This document shows, piece after piece, positions 11,535-23,859 of a DNA stretch of 64,000 bases (within the stretch, counting starts at the first letter, position 1; each line of letters opens with the position of its first letter). Source of the DNA: Ancylostoma caninum. Lineage: Eukaryota; Nematoda; Chromadorea; Rhabditida; Ancylostomatidae. The position numbers were made by a program, and so were the translations under genes. The stretch is taken from positions 62,001-126,000 of the forward strand of contig JBAJFG010000619.1 in the NCBI GenBank assembly GCA_037903475.1. The letters run 5' to 3'. A model generated the notes under the pieces. It did not search any database, was not told the origin of the DNA, and saw only the letters and a list, made by a program, of their open reading frames with translations.

Positions 11535-11706
11535 TGGAGACCTTAAACTTGTGGGTACAGCACAGTTGGGTGGGGTCCATAGGATGGCTCATTATTGGCT
11601 CGCAGGACTGGCTAGGACTGGCACTACGAACGGGCGAATATTTTCACCCAAAATTTCGGCTGACTTGTAGTTGGACATGGATAGCAGGAGATCTAGCCGG
11701 TTGAGG
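11535..11706. repeat. Dispersed repeat, family A, copy 3
   Basis: Begins 'ccttaaacttgtgggtacag' and ends 'gttggacatggatagcagga', parallel to the copies at 228-425 and 604-705. It directly abuts the 11426-11520 hairpin, so the hairpin may be part of, or a hotspot in, this repeat. Confidence 0.6.
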
Positions 11707-11709
11707 TGT

Positions 11710-14267
11710 TGTGTGTGATCTAAAGCACACTTTTTCCACCATCGATGGAATACCCTCCTGATCGCAAAAAGCTTGGTAGATAGTTGACAAAAGTTACTCG
11801 AAACCTATGGAGCAAGAGCCCTCTAGCCTCAACTATTCAGTAGTTACAAGGCGCTGGTTCAGCAAAATATCGAAAATTACAAAGTTCGCCAAATGAACCA
11901 AAATTAATGAATCTTTGTTCTGGTGCGGTAAGCACACCATTACAATAACATTCTATTAACATTCGCGCTAGAAGCTTGTCTTTTTCACTTACTAATTTAG
12001 CGCCCTGAGGGCACAAGCTTGCACGCATCCAAAGACGAGCACAGCACCATTTTATAGATTTCGAAATGCTGATTCCAAAAATGTATACTTTTTGATGGAT
12101 ATCTCTGGTCTGAACTGAGTTATAGGAAAAAGACGGAAAAGACGCGCCTTCGCGTCTTTTTCGTCTTTTTTTTCCAAAGATTATCGACGGTATTGTAGGC
12201 TTTGAGAACACAGCAAGTCCAAGTCCACTACGCGTGCGGCTTTTTAAAATATGTGGTCTGCCGCCAGTGGACTTATCCAAGATTTATTGCCTGGATCGGA
12301 TACGAAGGGGGGGGGGGGGGCGTGACCTTGGCAGTCATTCAGTGCACTAGTTGCTTTGAGTGCTTGTGGAACGAGCCTGGAGTGGCTCCACATCTTCCTC
12401 AGCCCATTCAAACACATGCTCCTTTTCTCTTATTGTGCTTCTTTCCTCCTTATGACTGGCTCAATTTTTCATGTGTGGATGCCTTATAGAGGGATGGATT
12501 GCTCAGTTAGTAGTAGTTATTCCCACCTATTTCCCATCGTATCATTAGTTCGGTTTGGTTGACCATTTTAAATAAAATGCAAAGGAACTCGCCGCGTGCT
12601 TTAAAAGTGGTCGAATTGTTTTTCCATGAGGAAATTCCAGTGTTATTGAAGGTGGCATTTATTGTGCTGGACTTAAACATATTTTTTTGGCTACAAATTC
12701 GCCTTGGAAACTTGAAGCGTGTCCGAAAATGTTTCAACACAAACTATTAGCGCAGATTTGCCGTGCCGCCAAGTGCACTCTTCCAATCCTCATTTGAATG
12801 TAGTAAAAAGCACCTTTTGACAACAGTTCTAGGCGGGATGAGTCATTGCTCGTCTTTTTGATTACGATTACGAGACGTTCATATAAGATCCGGATACATC
12901 GGTGTTTGTAGAAGCTGAGAACTGGCTGTTTCAAACATTGCCTGGATGAGTAAACCTATTCCCAATTTCAGGGAGCCACAGCTGGCCCATCAATCAGTCT
13001 ATTTCTCGACTGTTACAGCTATGTAGGCCCCCTCCCCTTTACCTCCTTATATATTTCCGATAAAGCCTGGCTGAAAAGAAATGTTCATTGCTCCACTATT
13101 TTGGGAATTCAAAAACCCCTCGAAACTGTGTCCTAGCAGGGCAATTTTGGAGGCAGTCAGGGCGAGTCTAGTTTCGTCAGTGAAAATCGGCCAAATGCGT
13201 GGAGGAAAATCAGGTCAACGGGCACATTCGGCGCGCTGCGTCGTCAACACAACGACCTACTATGATTACCTCGTCTACAATTATTATTTGTTATTTACAA
13301 CGATTTAGTCTTATGTAGAAATAGGTTGCCTCACATTTCGCCTGACATAGTTTGAGCCTTTTTTATAGCTTCCTCTGCCTTTCAGATCATCTTCCAGTTG
13401 AAACCATCTTGGTCACTTTTCAAAATGTGGATTTGTACATGTTATTTTAATACATAGTATGTAGTGATAATCATATGTAATTCAGAAAAATCTCTATTAG
13501 TTCATCACTCATGACAATGGGAGCAGGGAGAAAAATCTCTGGAGTGGGGGGGGGGGGTCAACACGTATACCAACGCAACCGTGCCGCACGAGTGTGCTTG
13601 TTAAGTTCAGGTGGCTCTTTCAAATTCGACGCATTGAATAACGTTGGTGACCGCTCCCTCACAGTTTGTCGGCTCCGAGCATTCACCTGTTCCAGTCAAG
13701 CTTAGGAAATTTGTCTATTTCTCCGCAGCACTGCTCGTACGTTTGAAGGCTGCAGCCACGGCGCGCACATGAATCGATCAATCACAGCCCAGAAGCGTAC
13801 ATCTTGTCACGCCGCCGGTATGTAAGTATAGGCGATTCACCTCGCACTGGTCATTGCGCTGCAGCTAGTGCCAGTCCATCGCTTCGTCGCAGCCCTTCAA
13901 AATCCCAGTTCAAAGGCCATATGCGAGTGGTTTCCAGCATTTCGCACGTAGTCTTTGAAATGGGCTGGGTCCATAATTACACGCGCCATTGCATGAGATG
14001 CGAAGACCTCGCACTTCTGCAACATTAACAACCGTTGTTTTCGCAGTTTGTGTTCCTTGGAGTTAGTCACGCAGCTGCCGAGACAACTCTGACCAGTTGG
14101 CGCAGGCGGTGGCTAGGTATTACAGCCGCCCTGTATAGAACTTCATTAAGGATGTAAGGTATCAGGATCGGTTTTAGTGAGAACTCGGAGGTATGGACGA
14201 TACTGTAACATTCACAAGGGTTGTTTTACATTCTGACCCTTTGATAAAACTACCATACTGCTCACGT
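11710..14267. other. No gene recognised (11.7-14.3 kb)
   Basis: Apart from the small hairpin at 12127, a 14-base G run (12307-12320) and a 12-base G run (13546-13557), no exon, TIR or repeat partner was recognised. Open frames here are short and lack motif or splice support. Confidence 0.35.
12127..12170. repeat. 20-bp-arm hairpin
   Basis: aaaaagacggaaaagacgcg is followed after 4 bases by its near-exact complement cgcgtctttttcgtcttttt (one mismatch). Confidence 0.8.
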
Positions 14268-16246
14268 GATGTCGAAAACCGACGGTCGCTCCGCAGTGGC
14301 ACCGTCGTTCACCGTCGCTTTGCCATAACTTCCTTCAAATTACCCCGGTCAAAGCACCATTCGATTCATCTAGAAGAAAACATTCAGATGAGTGTCGAGA
14401 TAAACTTTAGGTTTACTGGTACACTTGTGATAAACCGGATTTGAAGCTCAGATTTCGTTATTTCGGCTGAACTGAGGCGGCAGCTTCCAAAATCAAGCAT
14501 CTAGGCGCAGAACTGGGCGAACTCCACACAAAAATTGAAGACATTCAATTTTTTACGAGGTCGATAGATCGAAATAACTTTTTGCGTACTTCACGCTCTG
14601 CACGTGCCATTGCTGCAGGCCTACTAGTCTTGGCCTACTTTCAGTTTATCCAATTGATGCAGTTCAAGCAGTCATCGTTTGTCAATTGGAACTGCTCTAG
14701 TTTTAAATAGACGAAAAATTAGACGAAAAAAATTTAGACGCAATCCTATGATCGTCCCTAGCAGCCCTAGAAAAACGTTCGGACGATGGAAGCCTATGCA
14801 CTCTGATAGAGATCTTCAGGCGCCATATCCTCATCTAAAATGAGAGGTTTCGGAAAGGAACGATTTTTCAACACCTTTAGTTGGTGCAAGGCATCCCGGC
14901 GGACCTTCGGCGTGGGAGTATTGGAGGCAACTTCCGAGTTCAATGCCTGTTCGAGGGAATCTTCTTGCAAAATGTTTGTTCTGATTGAAAAAGTCTTTAT
15001 TTGGGCAAAGAAATGAATCTTTCGATTAATTACGAGTACTTCCTTATGCATTCATGTCATTATACGCAATAGATACCCATCGTCGGTCGAGCTGTTCATT
15101 TGTTTGCCAAATAAAGACTTTTTCTAGAGAAACAAACGTTTTGCAAAAGGATTCCCTCGGGTAGGCATTGAACCTGGAAGTCGCCACAAAAGCGACATGC
15201 CCCCCCCCCGCCCGACGCTCAGGGTCTGCTGGGATGCCTTGCAGCAGTTAAAGGTGCTGAGAAATCGTATCTTTCGGAAAGCTCTCGTTCTGGTCCAGGA
15301 TATAGCTGCATATAGCTGTTCGAGACCTCTTCTAGAGCGCATAGGCTCCTATAGTCCCAAGCTTCTTCTAAGGCTGCTAGAGAAGGTTGTAAGTTTGTGG
15401 CTAAATTTCCAGCAAAATTAACGCAGTCCTAGTTGGAAAATGATGACATATAGAATTGCACCAACTGTATACTTGGTGCTCTTCATCGAATTTCATAAGG
15501 AGATCAGTAGCTCATCTCACTATCGAACATTGTGTCCCTCAACATCGAGGTTTTCACGAGATACAACGAGAAGGTATGTATTTTGGGCAAGAGTATCATC
15601 AAGGCTAGTAGGCCTGCAGCAACCGCACTTGCAGAGCGTAAAGTACACAAAGAGTAATATTTAATCTGTTATTGTTCACGCCTTTGCTTCGCTAGATCTG
15701 TTGGAATGGTGTGCTCTATCAGCAAGCTGGTCAAAAATTGAATGTCTTCAAAATAGTGTGGAGTTCTCCACCTATAGGAAACTCCAAACGTACGTAGACG
15801 AGAGCCGAGATCGCGGCGCGGCTCTCATGGGCAGAGGCGCAGGCGCACACTATACTGAGTTCCTGTGACTCTGCCAACGGGATCCGCGCCGCGGTCCTGA
15901 CTCTTGACTGCGTCCGTTTAGAGTTCTCTGTAGATGCATGATTTTGGAAGCTTTCTCCTCAGTTCAGCCGAAATAATGGAATTTGAGCCTCAGATCCAGT
16001 TCATCAGAAGTGTTTCCTCCACTACTAAACCGATCCATAACACGGCATCAATCGACATAACGATTACTTGAAGAAAACCAGTAAGTCAAAAGTTTGCACC
16101 CGCATTCAGTAGGCCATCTGAAAGATCTCCTTGAGACGAATCGAATGGTGATGAAATCGCTCCGATCGGGACAGCTCTAAGGAAGTTATGGCAAAGCGAC
16201 GGTGAGCGATGGTGACTTTGCGGAGGGACCGTCGGTTTTCGACATC
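14268..16246. mobile_element. Large foldback element, family C, copy 1 (about 2 kb)
   Basis: The left arm starts 'tgatgtcgaaaaccgacggt' and the right arm ends 'ccgtcggttttcgacatcc'. Further inverted pairs are 'ttcggctgaactgaggcggc' against its complement near 15955, and 'aaaaagtctttatttgg' against 'ccaaataaagacttttt' near the centre at about 15070. The right arm is roughly 350 bp longer, so internal indels have occurred. A single-arm relative lies at 27203-28185. No transposase motif was seen in either arm. Confidence 0.75.
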
Positions 16247-16711
16247 CTTGGTCTCATTCTTGTGCTGAAATTGCTATTTTCCATCGATCTTTTACGCTAT
16301 AGTCGACACTACCGTAATATTGCAACTTTTGACATAGTATTTTGTATCGCTGAACCTACTGTAGGATCCGATATTGCGGACGTTCCTAAGCCTGAAAATT
16401 ATCCAATAATTCTATTCTGGTAAATATGCACCAGGTATGTAGTCCGAACAGCATAATATGTCTTTTAGAAACCCCAGCAACATTTTCTCGTAGTGGTTAC
16501 CATCCTCCCCTCAATTGCTGCCACCCTTCAGTAGTTGCCGCTCATTGAGGGAAGGATTGCAGCAACTAGGAAGTGATGCTGTTAGAGTATCTACTCCACG
16601 TGTTGCGCTGTTTGGTCGTTTTCTTTAAAGGGTAAAACTGCCACAAAGCAATATCGTCTTTTGTGTAAACTTCGACAAAATTGATCAGTACGTTTGTTCT
16701 GACCATTGCGC

Positions 16712-17302
16712 TTAAAGGCAGCGTCTCACCTCGTTTTTGATATTTCAACATTGCAGTGCTGCTGAAAAATCCCATTTCCGAACCCTAATTTTTAAGGAGC
16801 CTTTGGGCGGAGCTATGCAACCTTCCGGATAATTCACTCCAGGAAACGCACCTTCTGGAGAAATTCGGACTCTTCGCGAAAGTTCCTCATCATTTCTCTA
16901 ACAGAGTAGAAACTGTCTTCCATATGTGTCTAGGAAAGGAGTTCACGGTCCGGAAACGCCGTAAATTCGCCTTGATTCCGAAGCCAATGCGGGATTGCAG
17001 GGTTTTCGCCCAACGTACTTCCTTGCTCGCCACAAATGGAGCGCAATTTCTATTCCAACAGGGAGTTGGTCAGGAACTCTCGCCAATAGTACAAATTTCT
17101 CTAGAAATGGTCCTCCTGGAGTGAATTGAGACCGGAAAGTCACTTGGCTCCGCCCACATGCTCCTTGAAAACTGGGTCTCGGAAGTGGGGTTTTTCAGCA
17201 CTCTTGCGTGGAACCACGTATACCGTTGTGATCAGCAGTCCCTGGAGATTCTTTTCACTTTGAAATCTCAAAAATGATCTTGAGGTGGGACGCTGCCTTT
17301 AA
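16712..17302. mobile_element. piggyBac-like MITE with TTAA target site
   Basis: TTAA at 16712-16715 is followed by AGGCAGCGTCTCACCTC. The right end GAGGTGGGACGCTGCCT is followed by TTAA at 17299-17302. TTAA duplication with short TIRs is the mark of piggyBac-type elements. The 591-bp body is partly palindromic (cactccaggaaacgcacctt against cctcctggagtgaattgaga) and has no transposase. A 5'-truncated relative ends at 42631. Confidence 0.75.
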
Positions 17303-17338
17303 GCTAGGATTACAGCAGAATCTGAGGTAGCAAAATTA

Positions 17339-18241
17339 TCAGGTTGTTGGAAAGTTTTCCCGCCACTCTCTTCTTCTACACGCCAATCTTTTTGCAGTTG
17401 CTCGGGAACTTCCTATCCAAGACATATGTGAAGACCGTGCAATAGCCGTTTCACACCAAATTTCCCTCCGTGTTCCGTCACGGTTATGGCCGGAAAAATC
17501 GTCATTGACTAGGGAGCATGTTCGTCTGCTGTCGCTTTGAGGAATCATAAAGCACGGTAACGAAAGCATTGAGTTAAGAAATATATGTCATGAGGTAGTC
17601 ACCGGTAAAGGAGGTTGGACTCCAGTGGCTCTTATATCACTGTGTACATTTGGACCCGCAAGTTCGAAGACGCCGATCTCGGCTTGGGATAGACTAGGAT
17701 TTGATAGACCGGTAAAGGAGGTTGGAGAGCGCCTCCTGGAGCTGTTTGAAGAGAGTCCGCGGCGTGATGACCATGAGCTAGTGAAGGAACTTCAATGTTG
17801 TCATAACATAATAGCTGTTCATCTACATCTCTTCAGAGTGACAAAGGAATACGACTCATGTATTCAGCAAAGTCCGAGCTGCCACAGCCTCAAATGTTGA
17901 GAGCTGTTTGCCCAAGCTTTTTGGCTTTTCCACAGACTTTTGCTTCGATCGACAACTTGGTTACTAGCGGCAAGAAGTAGGCTTCCTAGGCAAATCTCAT
18001 GAAAAAGCGCACATGGCTTGGGCGCTTGTAAGCTGGGATTCTAGTGGCAAAACGAGAACTCTATCCGGAGAAGGCATTGCTCAGTGTTTTGTGGAATTAA
18101 AATAGAACCACTCACTTCCAGATGCTTCCAATAACCATATTGCTAGCCATTTATATTGTGTAACTATTGCTCGTGTTGGAAAAGAATAATAAATTTGAAA
18201 AGGCAGCTCAAAAATGGCGGGAAACTTTCCCGACAACCTAA
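17339..18241 (+). mobile_element. Mariner-family element, degenerate, 903 bp
   Basis: Both ends carry the TIR CAGGTTGTTGGAAAGTTTTC / GAAACTTTCCCGACAACCT and are bordered by TA (17337-17338, 18242-18243). Inside, a plus-strand frame at 17625-17900 contains RLLELFEESPRRDDHELVKE followed by HLHLF, which matches the second helix-turn-helix stretch of mariner transposases. The catalytic part is deleted, so it is non-autonomous. AATAAA occurs at 18187 near the right TIR. Confidence 0.7.
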
Positions 18242-18799
18242 TATCGGGAGTGCTGCCTCTACCCGGCTGACGTTTGCGACAATTTCTACATCGCGCGCGA
18301 CGTGCTCAACGGATCGCGGCAAACGTCAGTATTTGGGATTCCGCCCAGATCATATGATGAGCGATAAGATTTGCACAATTAAAGGTGCAAGCGCAGTGCG
18401 AAGACGTGAATGACCCTTGCAATATAGCTGGATTCTCGCTCCTACACATAATTCGACCGAGCAAAGCGCTCGCCATCCCCAAGTAACCAATATATGCTCA
18501 CAAGCGCTAGAATCAGCGACTGCCACGCTCACCGCTGACGTTGACCTAGCTCGTTCGGCAATCGGTAGTTCGAATCGATCCTTCGTGTTCCAAGATCGTT
18601 TTTATAGGATTTACACAGAAGCGCACTAATTGTTCACGACTTTTGCTGAAAAAAAAAACAGGGAAGGTGTTGCATTGGTTCACACTAACTGTTCACATTA
18701 TCAAGCTTACTCACGATCGGTGTGTTTTATACTTCTTGATTCATTGCCAATGATATTTGTTCGTCTGCTTTATCTCGAGAGTGGAAATTTCGTCGTTTT

Positions 18800-19025
18800 T
18801 CAAAGATACAGTGTTGAGGCCTGCTTTACTTCGAGATTAAAATAAATGAAATTTTCGACAAATTTGACAGCTTATTTCTGTTCATGGTTCCAGCTGGGAA
18901 ATTTAGTAAAAATATAGTAAAAGCTTTCACATGAAAATGTTGAGAAGAAAAGTGACGCCATAAGTAGTAAATGCAAATCTTTTATATCCAGTTGGAGAAA
19001 ACTGACGAAATTGAATTTCCATTAT
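18800..19025. repeat. Direct repeat D, left copy
   Basis: 'aaataaatgaaattttcgac' through 'gaaaactgacgaaattg' recurs in the same orientation at 20200-20400, about 1.4 kb away, with moderate divergence and the same 'agctttcaca.gaaa.gttgag' core. Function unknown. Confidence 0.6.
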
Positions 19026-20199
19026 TCAATCCAGTTCCGACGGGCTTTGCGCCTGTGCTAAGCAACAGGAAGTAAGCCCGTAAAGAGCCTCAACACATAC
19101 TTGAACTTGGTTTTCCTTGGTTATCCTATGGCTGAGATATGCAAAGAATTCTACAATCCAAAATCGTGGGTGCTAAATATGTGGCCGCCTCTGTATATGG
19201 AAGTAAGAATGATAGAGAGAAGAATGATCGAACTAGTGATTGCCAAGCTATGTCAATCCCAACACTGAGCAGAGTATAATAGGGACCGAATCAAATATAT
19301 TCGAGGAAATGTTCGAATATTCGAATGATTCATTCATTTGGTTTTCTAAAAAAAAAAGAGAAATCCGAACAATTCGTTCATTCGACAGTCTAGAAATATG
19401 GGTATTCGAACAATTCATTCATTCGGGAAATGAAAATAGCAAGAATACTAACTTTAACGTAAAAATATTAAACAAATAGAAGAATACTAAAAAACATTCA
19501 TAAAAAGAAACAAAAATAAACTTGTGCCAGATTTTTGACCATTTCATAGATATTTTTGAGAAGTTCGGCAACCTATTCTCGTAGCGAGGACCAACCGTCC
19601 CTCTCTGAGTTGGCTACTGGTAGGAGAACGGGCAACATTTACTTCATCATAACTTATACATCGTAACTTACGTTTAAAAAAAAACTGGTGAACTTGTCTT
19701 TACTTTTTCCTTACTTACAGTGGCGGCCACATATTTAGCACACTGTCAATTTCGGGCGATTATCTTATGGAAATATAGAATTCGTATTCCAAGCTTGGAA
19801 AGAGCTATCAGAACAATACTCGAGAATTTGATGAGGCATAATGTTCTCTTTTTTAATTCTACTCTACTCCTCAAGAAAATGTTTCTCAATGGAACTGAGC
19901 TCATTCTTCGCGTTTGGAGCTAACTCCTAGAAATATTTTCGTCGCTCTGTTGCATCATTTTACCAGATCGAGGGAAAATTATATTTTATTCTAGATTCTA
20001 GTGCGCATTTTGCTATAGTAGTTTTGATGCGCAGTTTTTCAACCTAGGGAAGAACAAGGGTCGTCAACATGACTTAAAAATTGAGGAAAAAATGAGTTAT
20101 AGTGATTGCAAGCAGAAAGTATGCACTTCGGCTGTGGATTTTTCTCCGATTTGTGCTACTAACAGGCATTCAGGTTATCACAGGAAAATTCCGACGCTT

Positions 20200-20400
20200 G
20201 CGATATTCTCGAGATTCAATAAAATGAAATTTTTGACAAATTTACTATTTTGTTTCTGTCTCTGGTTCTACCTGGTATGGAGAGTGCGCAAATAGCTTTC
20301 ACAGCGAAATGTTGAGGAGAAGAGTGCTAAATTTAAATCACCACTGCAGGTAGAAACAAGACTTTTATACCTAGTTTGAGAAAAACGACGAAATTGGAGT
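20200..20400. repeat. Direct repeat D, right copy
   Basis: Partner of 18800-19025. A pyrimidine-rich acceptor-like 'gtttttcag' at 20403-20411 opens a 49-codon frame (KTKPELMMRGLIPAQ...), but it has no partner exon or family match and is not called. Confidence 0.55.
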
Positions 20401-21621
20401 TTTGTTTTTCAGTTAAAACTAAGCCTGAGCTCATGATGCGGGGGCTGATCCCAGCTCAGCTGGGTCACTTACTGGTCCCAGTGCGTGGGCCAATGGTGGT
20501 TGATTTGATGATAGGTCTGCCCATAATGGCTTCTGCGGCGGCATCTGGGATGGAGTGATATAGGCGACGCCAAGTCGAGCAGCGGAATTGGCGCCATCCT
20601 ACCATCTCATTCTGAAAAGCCTCAAAACCGCGGGAACCCTATCCTTTGAGGGATCTTTTTACCGGAAAGAGGCGGGCTTCGCGGCGTCAGGGAGAGATTA
20701 CATAGGCTAGCTGTAGTTACTGCATATTTTTCTTGGACGAATATGAGCGTTTGCTCTAGACACAACTAGAAAACGCCTCTAAAAGTGGCCCTTATAAGAA
20801 TGCGCAGCTACACAAGGAGGCACTTGCCTTCCGCTGACCTAGTTAACGTTTCTCTTCGATCTCACCAACGATCATGTGTCTTTTGGTCGTGTTGCGACGA
20901 ACTAGCGCCATGCGACCAGTAATCAGTGCTTGACCCAGTTGAATGATCGTATAACAACAACCAGGGCAGAAACGTGGCCACTGTTGAGAGGTTTCAAAAT
21001 GATGCCATTGTTGGGACGTGAGTAATGATGAGGCGAAATGGGCGATGTTCCGCATCAACTCGTTCCCATTCATATATAAATATGCACATGCAAGTATGGT
21101 GAAACAACTCGCGAATTAGTGCAAGTAGGTCGGGGGGAGGGGTGGCGAGGATTTGATTGAACCAATCACAGACATATCGATCACCCTCTTTTGCCTCACC
21201 ATGATCCACAACCCCATTGCTGTAGTAAGATGGCCTCCGAATTTTTTGTAATCATTTCCGATTAACGTTCATTTTGAAGGAGTTTCATTCAGCAACTAAG
21301 CAGGTTAATGACAGCTCGAACTTTTTCTATGCTGTATTCATTGGTACGATTTCCCCACCGGGTATCCGCAACTATGAAATAGTTCTATTAGGTGCGCGCA
21401 AACGTTCCGGGGCAGTTTTTTGCCTTATGAATAGGAATTCGGACGATCTGCAAAGAGAGGACCCGTATAACCGATTATGCGTTTATGTAGGGTCTCTTCT
21501 ACAAAATGTCAGGAACTCGTGGGCTTTTGTGAAATCTAGGTGGAAATGCGAGCTCAACGAGGTATGCAGCAACTTGATCTTCAAAAAGGCGACTGACATG
21601 GGCAGATTCAATCAGACCTAA

Positions 21622-21890
21622 TGCAAGGTGTACGGGACATTACGAGGTTATTGGCCAACTATGTCCCATCACTTGAAGAAAATCGGTAAGAAGAGGAAGA
21701 TAAGTAAACGGATCTGGTGTGAACTGAGCGAAGAACACCAGTGTCGCCACCTGGATAACTGCATATATTTGATTTACTGATATTCTAGCAAGCCGTTTTT
21801 TGAACGGATTCATATTGGTAATGCAGAATGCTTCATGTACGATAATAGGAAGAGATCGTTCCAGAACCTAGTACCAGCTATCTACCCGGA
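21622..21890 (+). pseudogene. Mariner transposase fragment (middle part)
   Basis: Conceptual translation in shifting frames gives MSHHLKKIGKKRKIS, then CELSEEHQCRH, then PFFERI and AECFMYDNRKRSFQN. This follows the mariner order: linker HLKKIGKxKKLxKWVPHEL, then NDPFLDRI, then GDEKWILYDNRKR. Stops and the altered DEKW motif show that it is dead. Confidence 0.7.
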
Positions 21891-21904
21891 AAGGGGGCAT
21901 CAGG

Positions 21905-22015
21905 GATGAGCGGATACGAGATTTTCCACGACCCGTATAACGGATAGGCCAAAAATAACCGGATAACGGATACCATGTAACAGATTACGGATAAATGATC
22001 CAGATGCTATTATAT
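21905..22015 (+). mobile_element. hAT-type element end fragment
   Basis: Begins cagggatgagcggatacgag and continues with the 'ataacggataggccaaaaat' motif shared with the complete hAT element at 22376-23204. Only the left end is present. Confidence 0.55.
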
Positions 22016-22019
22016 TGCC

Positions 22020-23634
22020 GCGAAAGTTTCCCGCCATTTCCGGGCTTCCTTTTCAAATTAATTTTTCTTCTTCAACACAAGTAACAACTACGGAGTATTC
22101 GTGGTACCATTATTGACAGAAGCTCCGGCGGTAATAGTAGGGTTTGTTGACAGCAGCTTCCGATCAACGGTTCCCTTGTAATCCCATCAACCACTGAGCT
22201 CTGCTTTTTGAGGAGGTAGTTCCCGTCTTGGCGGTAAAAATCCAAGGTTACTGGCATCCAAGTCACCCAAATTTCATTGCATGGTTTACCTAAGAAACCT
22301 GCTTCTCGTCACTGATAACCAAGTCTGCGAGCCAAACGAAACTCCGTCCTGAAGCCAAAAAGTTTAGGCACGCACCAGGAATGAGCGGATATGAGATTTT
22401 TCACGGCTTGGATAACGGTGCGGATAACGGGTAGGCCAAAAATGACCGGATAACGGATAACGGACAAGTATTGAGATACTACAAGGCACCATCTTCTACA
22501 AATATCAAGAATAATACTAAGATATCATTAATACTAATATCTAATATGTATGGAGAAATATAAAAGGGACATACGACCTGAATATTGCGGATGAAAATTA
22601 GCACAAGTTCTTCTCGTTAATCACCAAATCCGCAAAGTCAAGTCGTATGTCGTATGTATGTCCCTTTTAGATTTGCTGAGCATGGCATAATTATGACGAC
22701 AAATAAATATAGTATCTGGGTTTCACGAAAAGAACAGTAATACTTGAATATTCGATAACTCGATCGGACACTAGATACATAAGATGATGCTGGACCAGGC
22801 GTCTTCAATGTAAAGATCCCCATAATGAACTCTGGTCAGCGTTGTTAATAATCTTACAGGTAAACAATGTTTTCGAGGTTATTGCCTCGATTGCCGGAAA
22901 CCCAGAAAACCTGAGCAAGAGCCTTTCCAGACGAGTAAAAGTCTATATTGCCTTCTCCTACATCGCATCCAGACTCAAAATCACATATAAAGGAAAATGC
23001 GCTAGACCATGTGATATGATGGCTTCTCTTGAAATGGGAGCTCTCCTCTGTTGGGAGCGTGCAGAATGAATCTACTATTGTTGGCCTTATCCGCACCGTT
23101 ATCCGGCATCAAAGGCCCGGATAACAGTGCGGATAACGGATAGGCCAAAACCTACGGATAACGGTAAAACGGATAACCGGATACGGACAATGCGCTCATC
23201 CCTGGCACGCACCCACCGTACTTGAAGCTAAAGGTCACTCAGATCATGAGGTATCCATACATCGTATTTCCCTGCCTCTGCGAGAATATGCAAACAAACA
23301 ACTAGCGTACTGTAATGACGCTGGAGTTTCTCTACCAGCTAATAGGTGTTAGGACGTGGATTGTATTCAATCAGCTTCAAGAGGCGCTTGTCATCCACTT
23401 CAACTGATCAACGAAATCCCGTTTCATCTCAGGCCGAAACCGACGTCTTTGAACTTGTGGAACCAAACCTTTAGCAAATTTCGGGAAAGAGTGGGGAGGG
23501 ATATCGCATGACATATGCATTTTGCTGCATCAGTTGTGTTGCTGTGCCTTCTGAGTTCGTGAAGCACTAGCAGCCAAATATGATTGAGGTCAACGTCGAT
23601 TTTTTCGATCATATCTGCAATGGAATGATGAGGA
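22020..23634 (-). pseudogene. Mariner transposase pseudogene split by a hAT insertion
   Basis: Reading right to left on the minus strand, the N-terminus (23634 downwards) gives MIEKIDVDLNHIWLLVLHEL, then VWFHKFKDVGFGLR, then RLLKLIEYNPRPNT and WIPHDL. After the hAT insertion the frame resumes toward 22020 with WDYKGTVDRKLLSTNPTITA. This is the mariner domain order: helix-turn-helix, linker, then the stretch between the catalytic acidic residues. Stop codons and frameshifts interrupt it throughout. The far end reads 'ggaaatggcgggaaactttc', like the TIR of the 17339-18241 element, so both belong to one family. Confidence 0.75.
22376..23204. mobile_element. Non-autonomous hAT element, 829 bp, with 8-bp target duplication
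   Basis: The ends are CAGGAATGAGCGGATATGAG and ...GCGCTCATCCCTG, a hAT-type CAGGGATGAGC TIR. The identical octamer GCACGCAC stands on both sides (22368-22375 and 23205-23212). The subterminal regions carry many 'cggataacgg' motifs in both orientations, which may be transposase-binding repeats. The interior has no hAT transposase. It interrupts the mariner pseudogene and is therefore younger. Confidence 0.88.
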
Positions 23635-23859
23635 AAAATTGGATATTGGTAGATTATTGAATAACATTTATAGGCATTTTGAGTAGGAAGTTCGAAATCA
23701 ATCTCTAACGTTTTGGGAATACACAAAAGTAAATGCCGTGGAAACACAACATAACACAAGACACAACATTCTACTATATTACAAGTGGTTAGAGGTGAGA
23801 TACGATAAGAATATTGAGGTCACCCATTTCAACGTTGTTAATTGCCCAATATTAACCAA

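Larger units (their letters stand above)
18244..21621. other. No gene recognised between mariner copies
   Basis: Besides the direct repeat pair this region shows AT-rich single-copy-looking DNA. The 115-codon frame at 21274-21621 has no recognised motif and ends against a mariner fragment, so it may be the degraded 5' part of that element or chance. Confidence 0.35.

Noticed and set aside
11146..11670. 174-codon open frame on the + strand
   Set aside because: It spans a perfect hairpin and dispersed repeat A. The long frame is a by-product of these.
20412..20559. Possible 3' exon after 'gtttttcag' (KTKPELMMRGLIPAQ...)
   Set aside because: No upstream partner exon, no known family, no polyadenylation signal; it follows a direct repeat.
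21274..21621. 115-codon open frame on the + strand
   Set aside because: No recognised motif. It ends against a mariner fragment and such lengths occur by chance in 64 kb.
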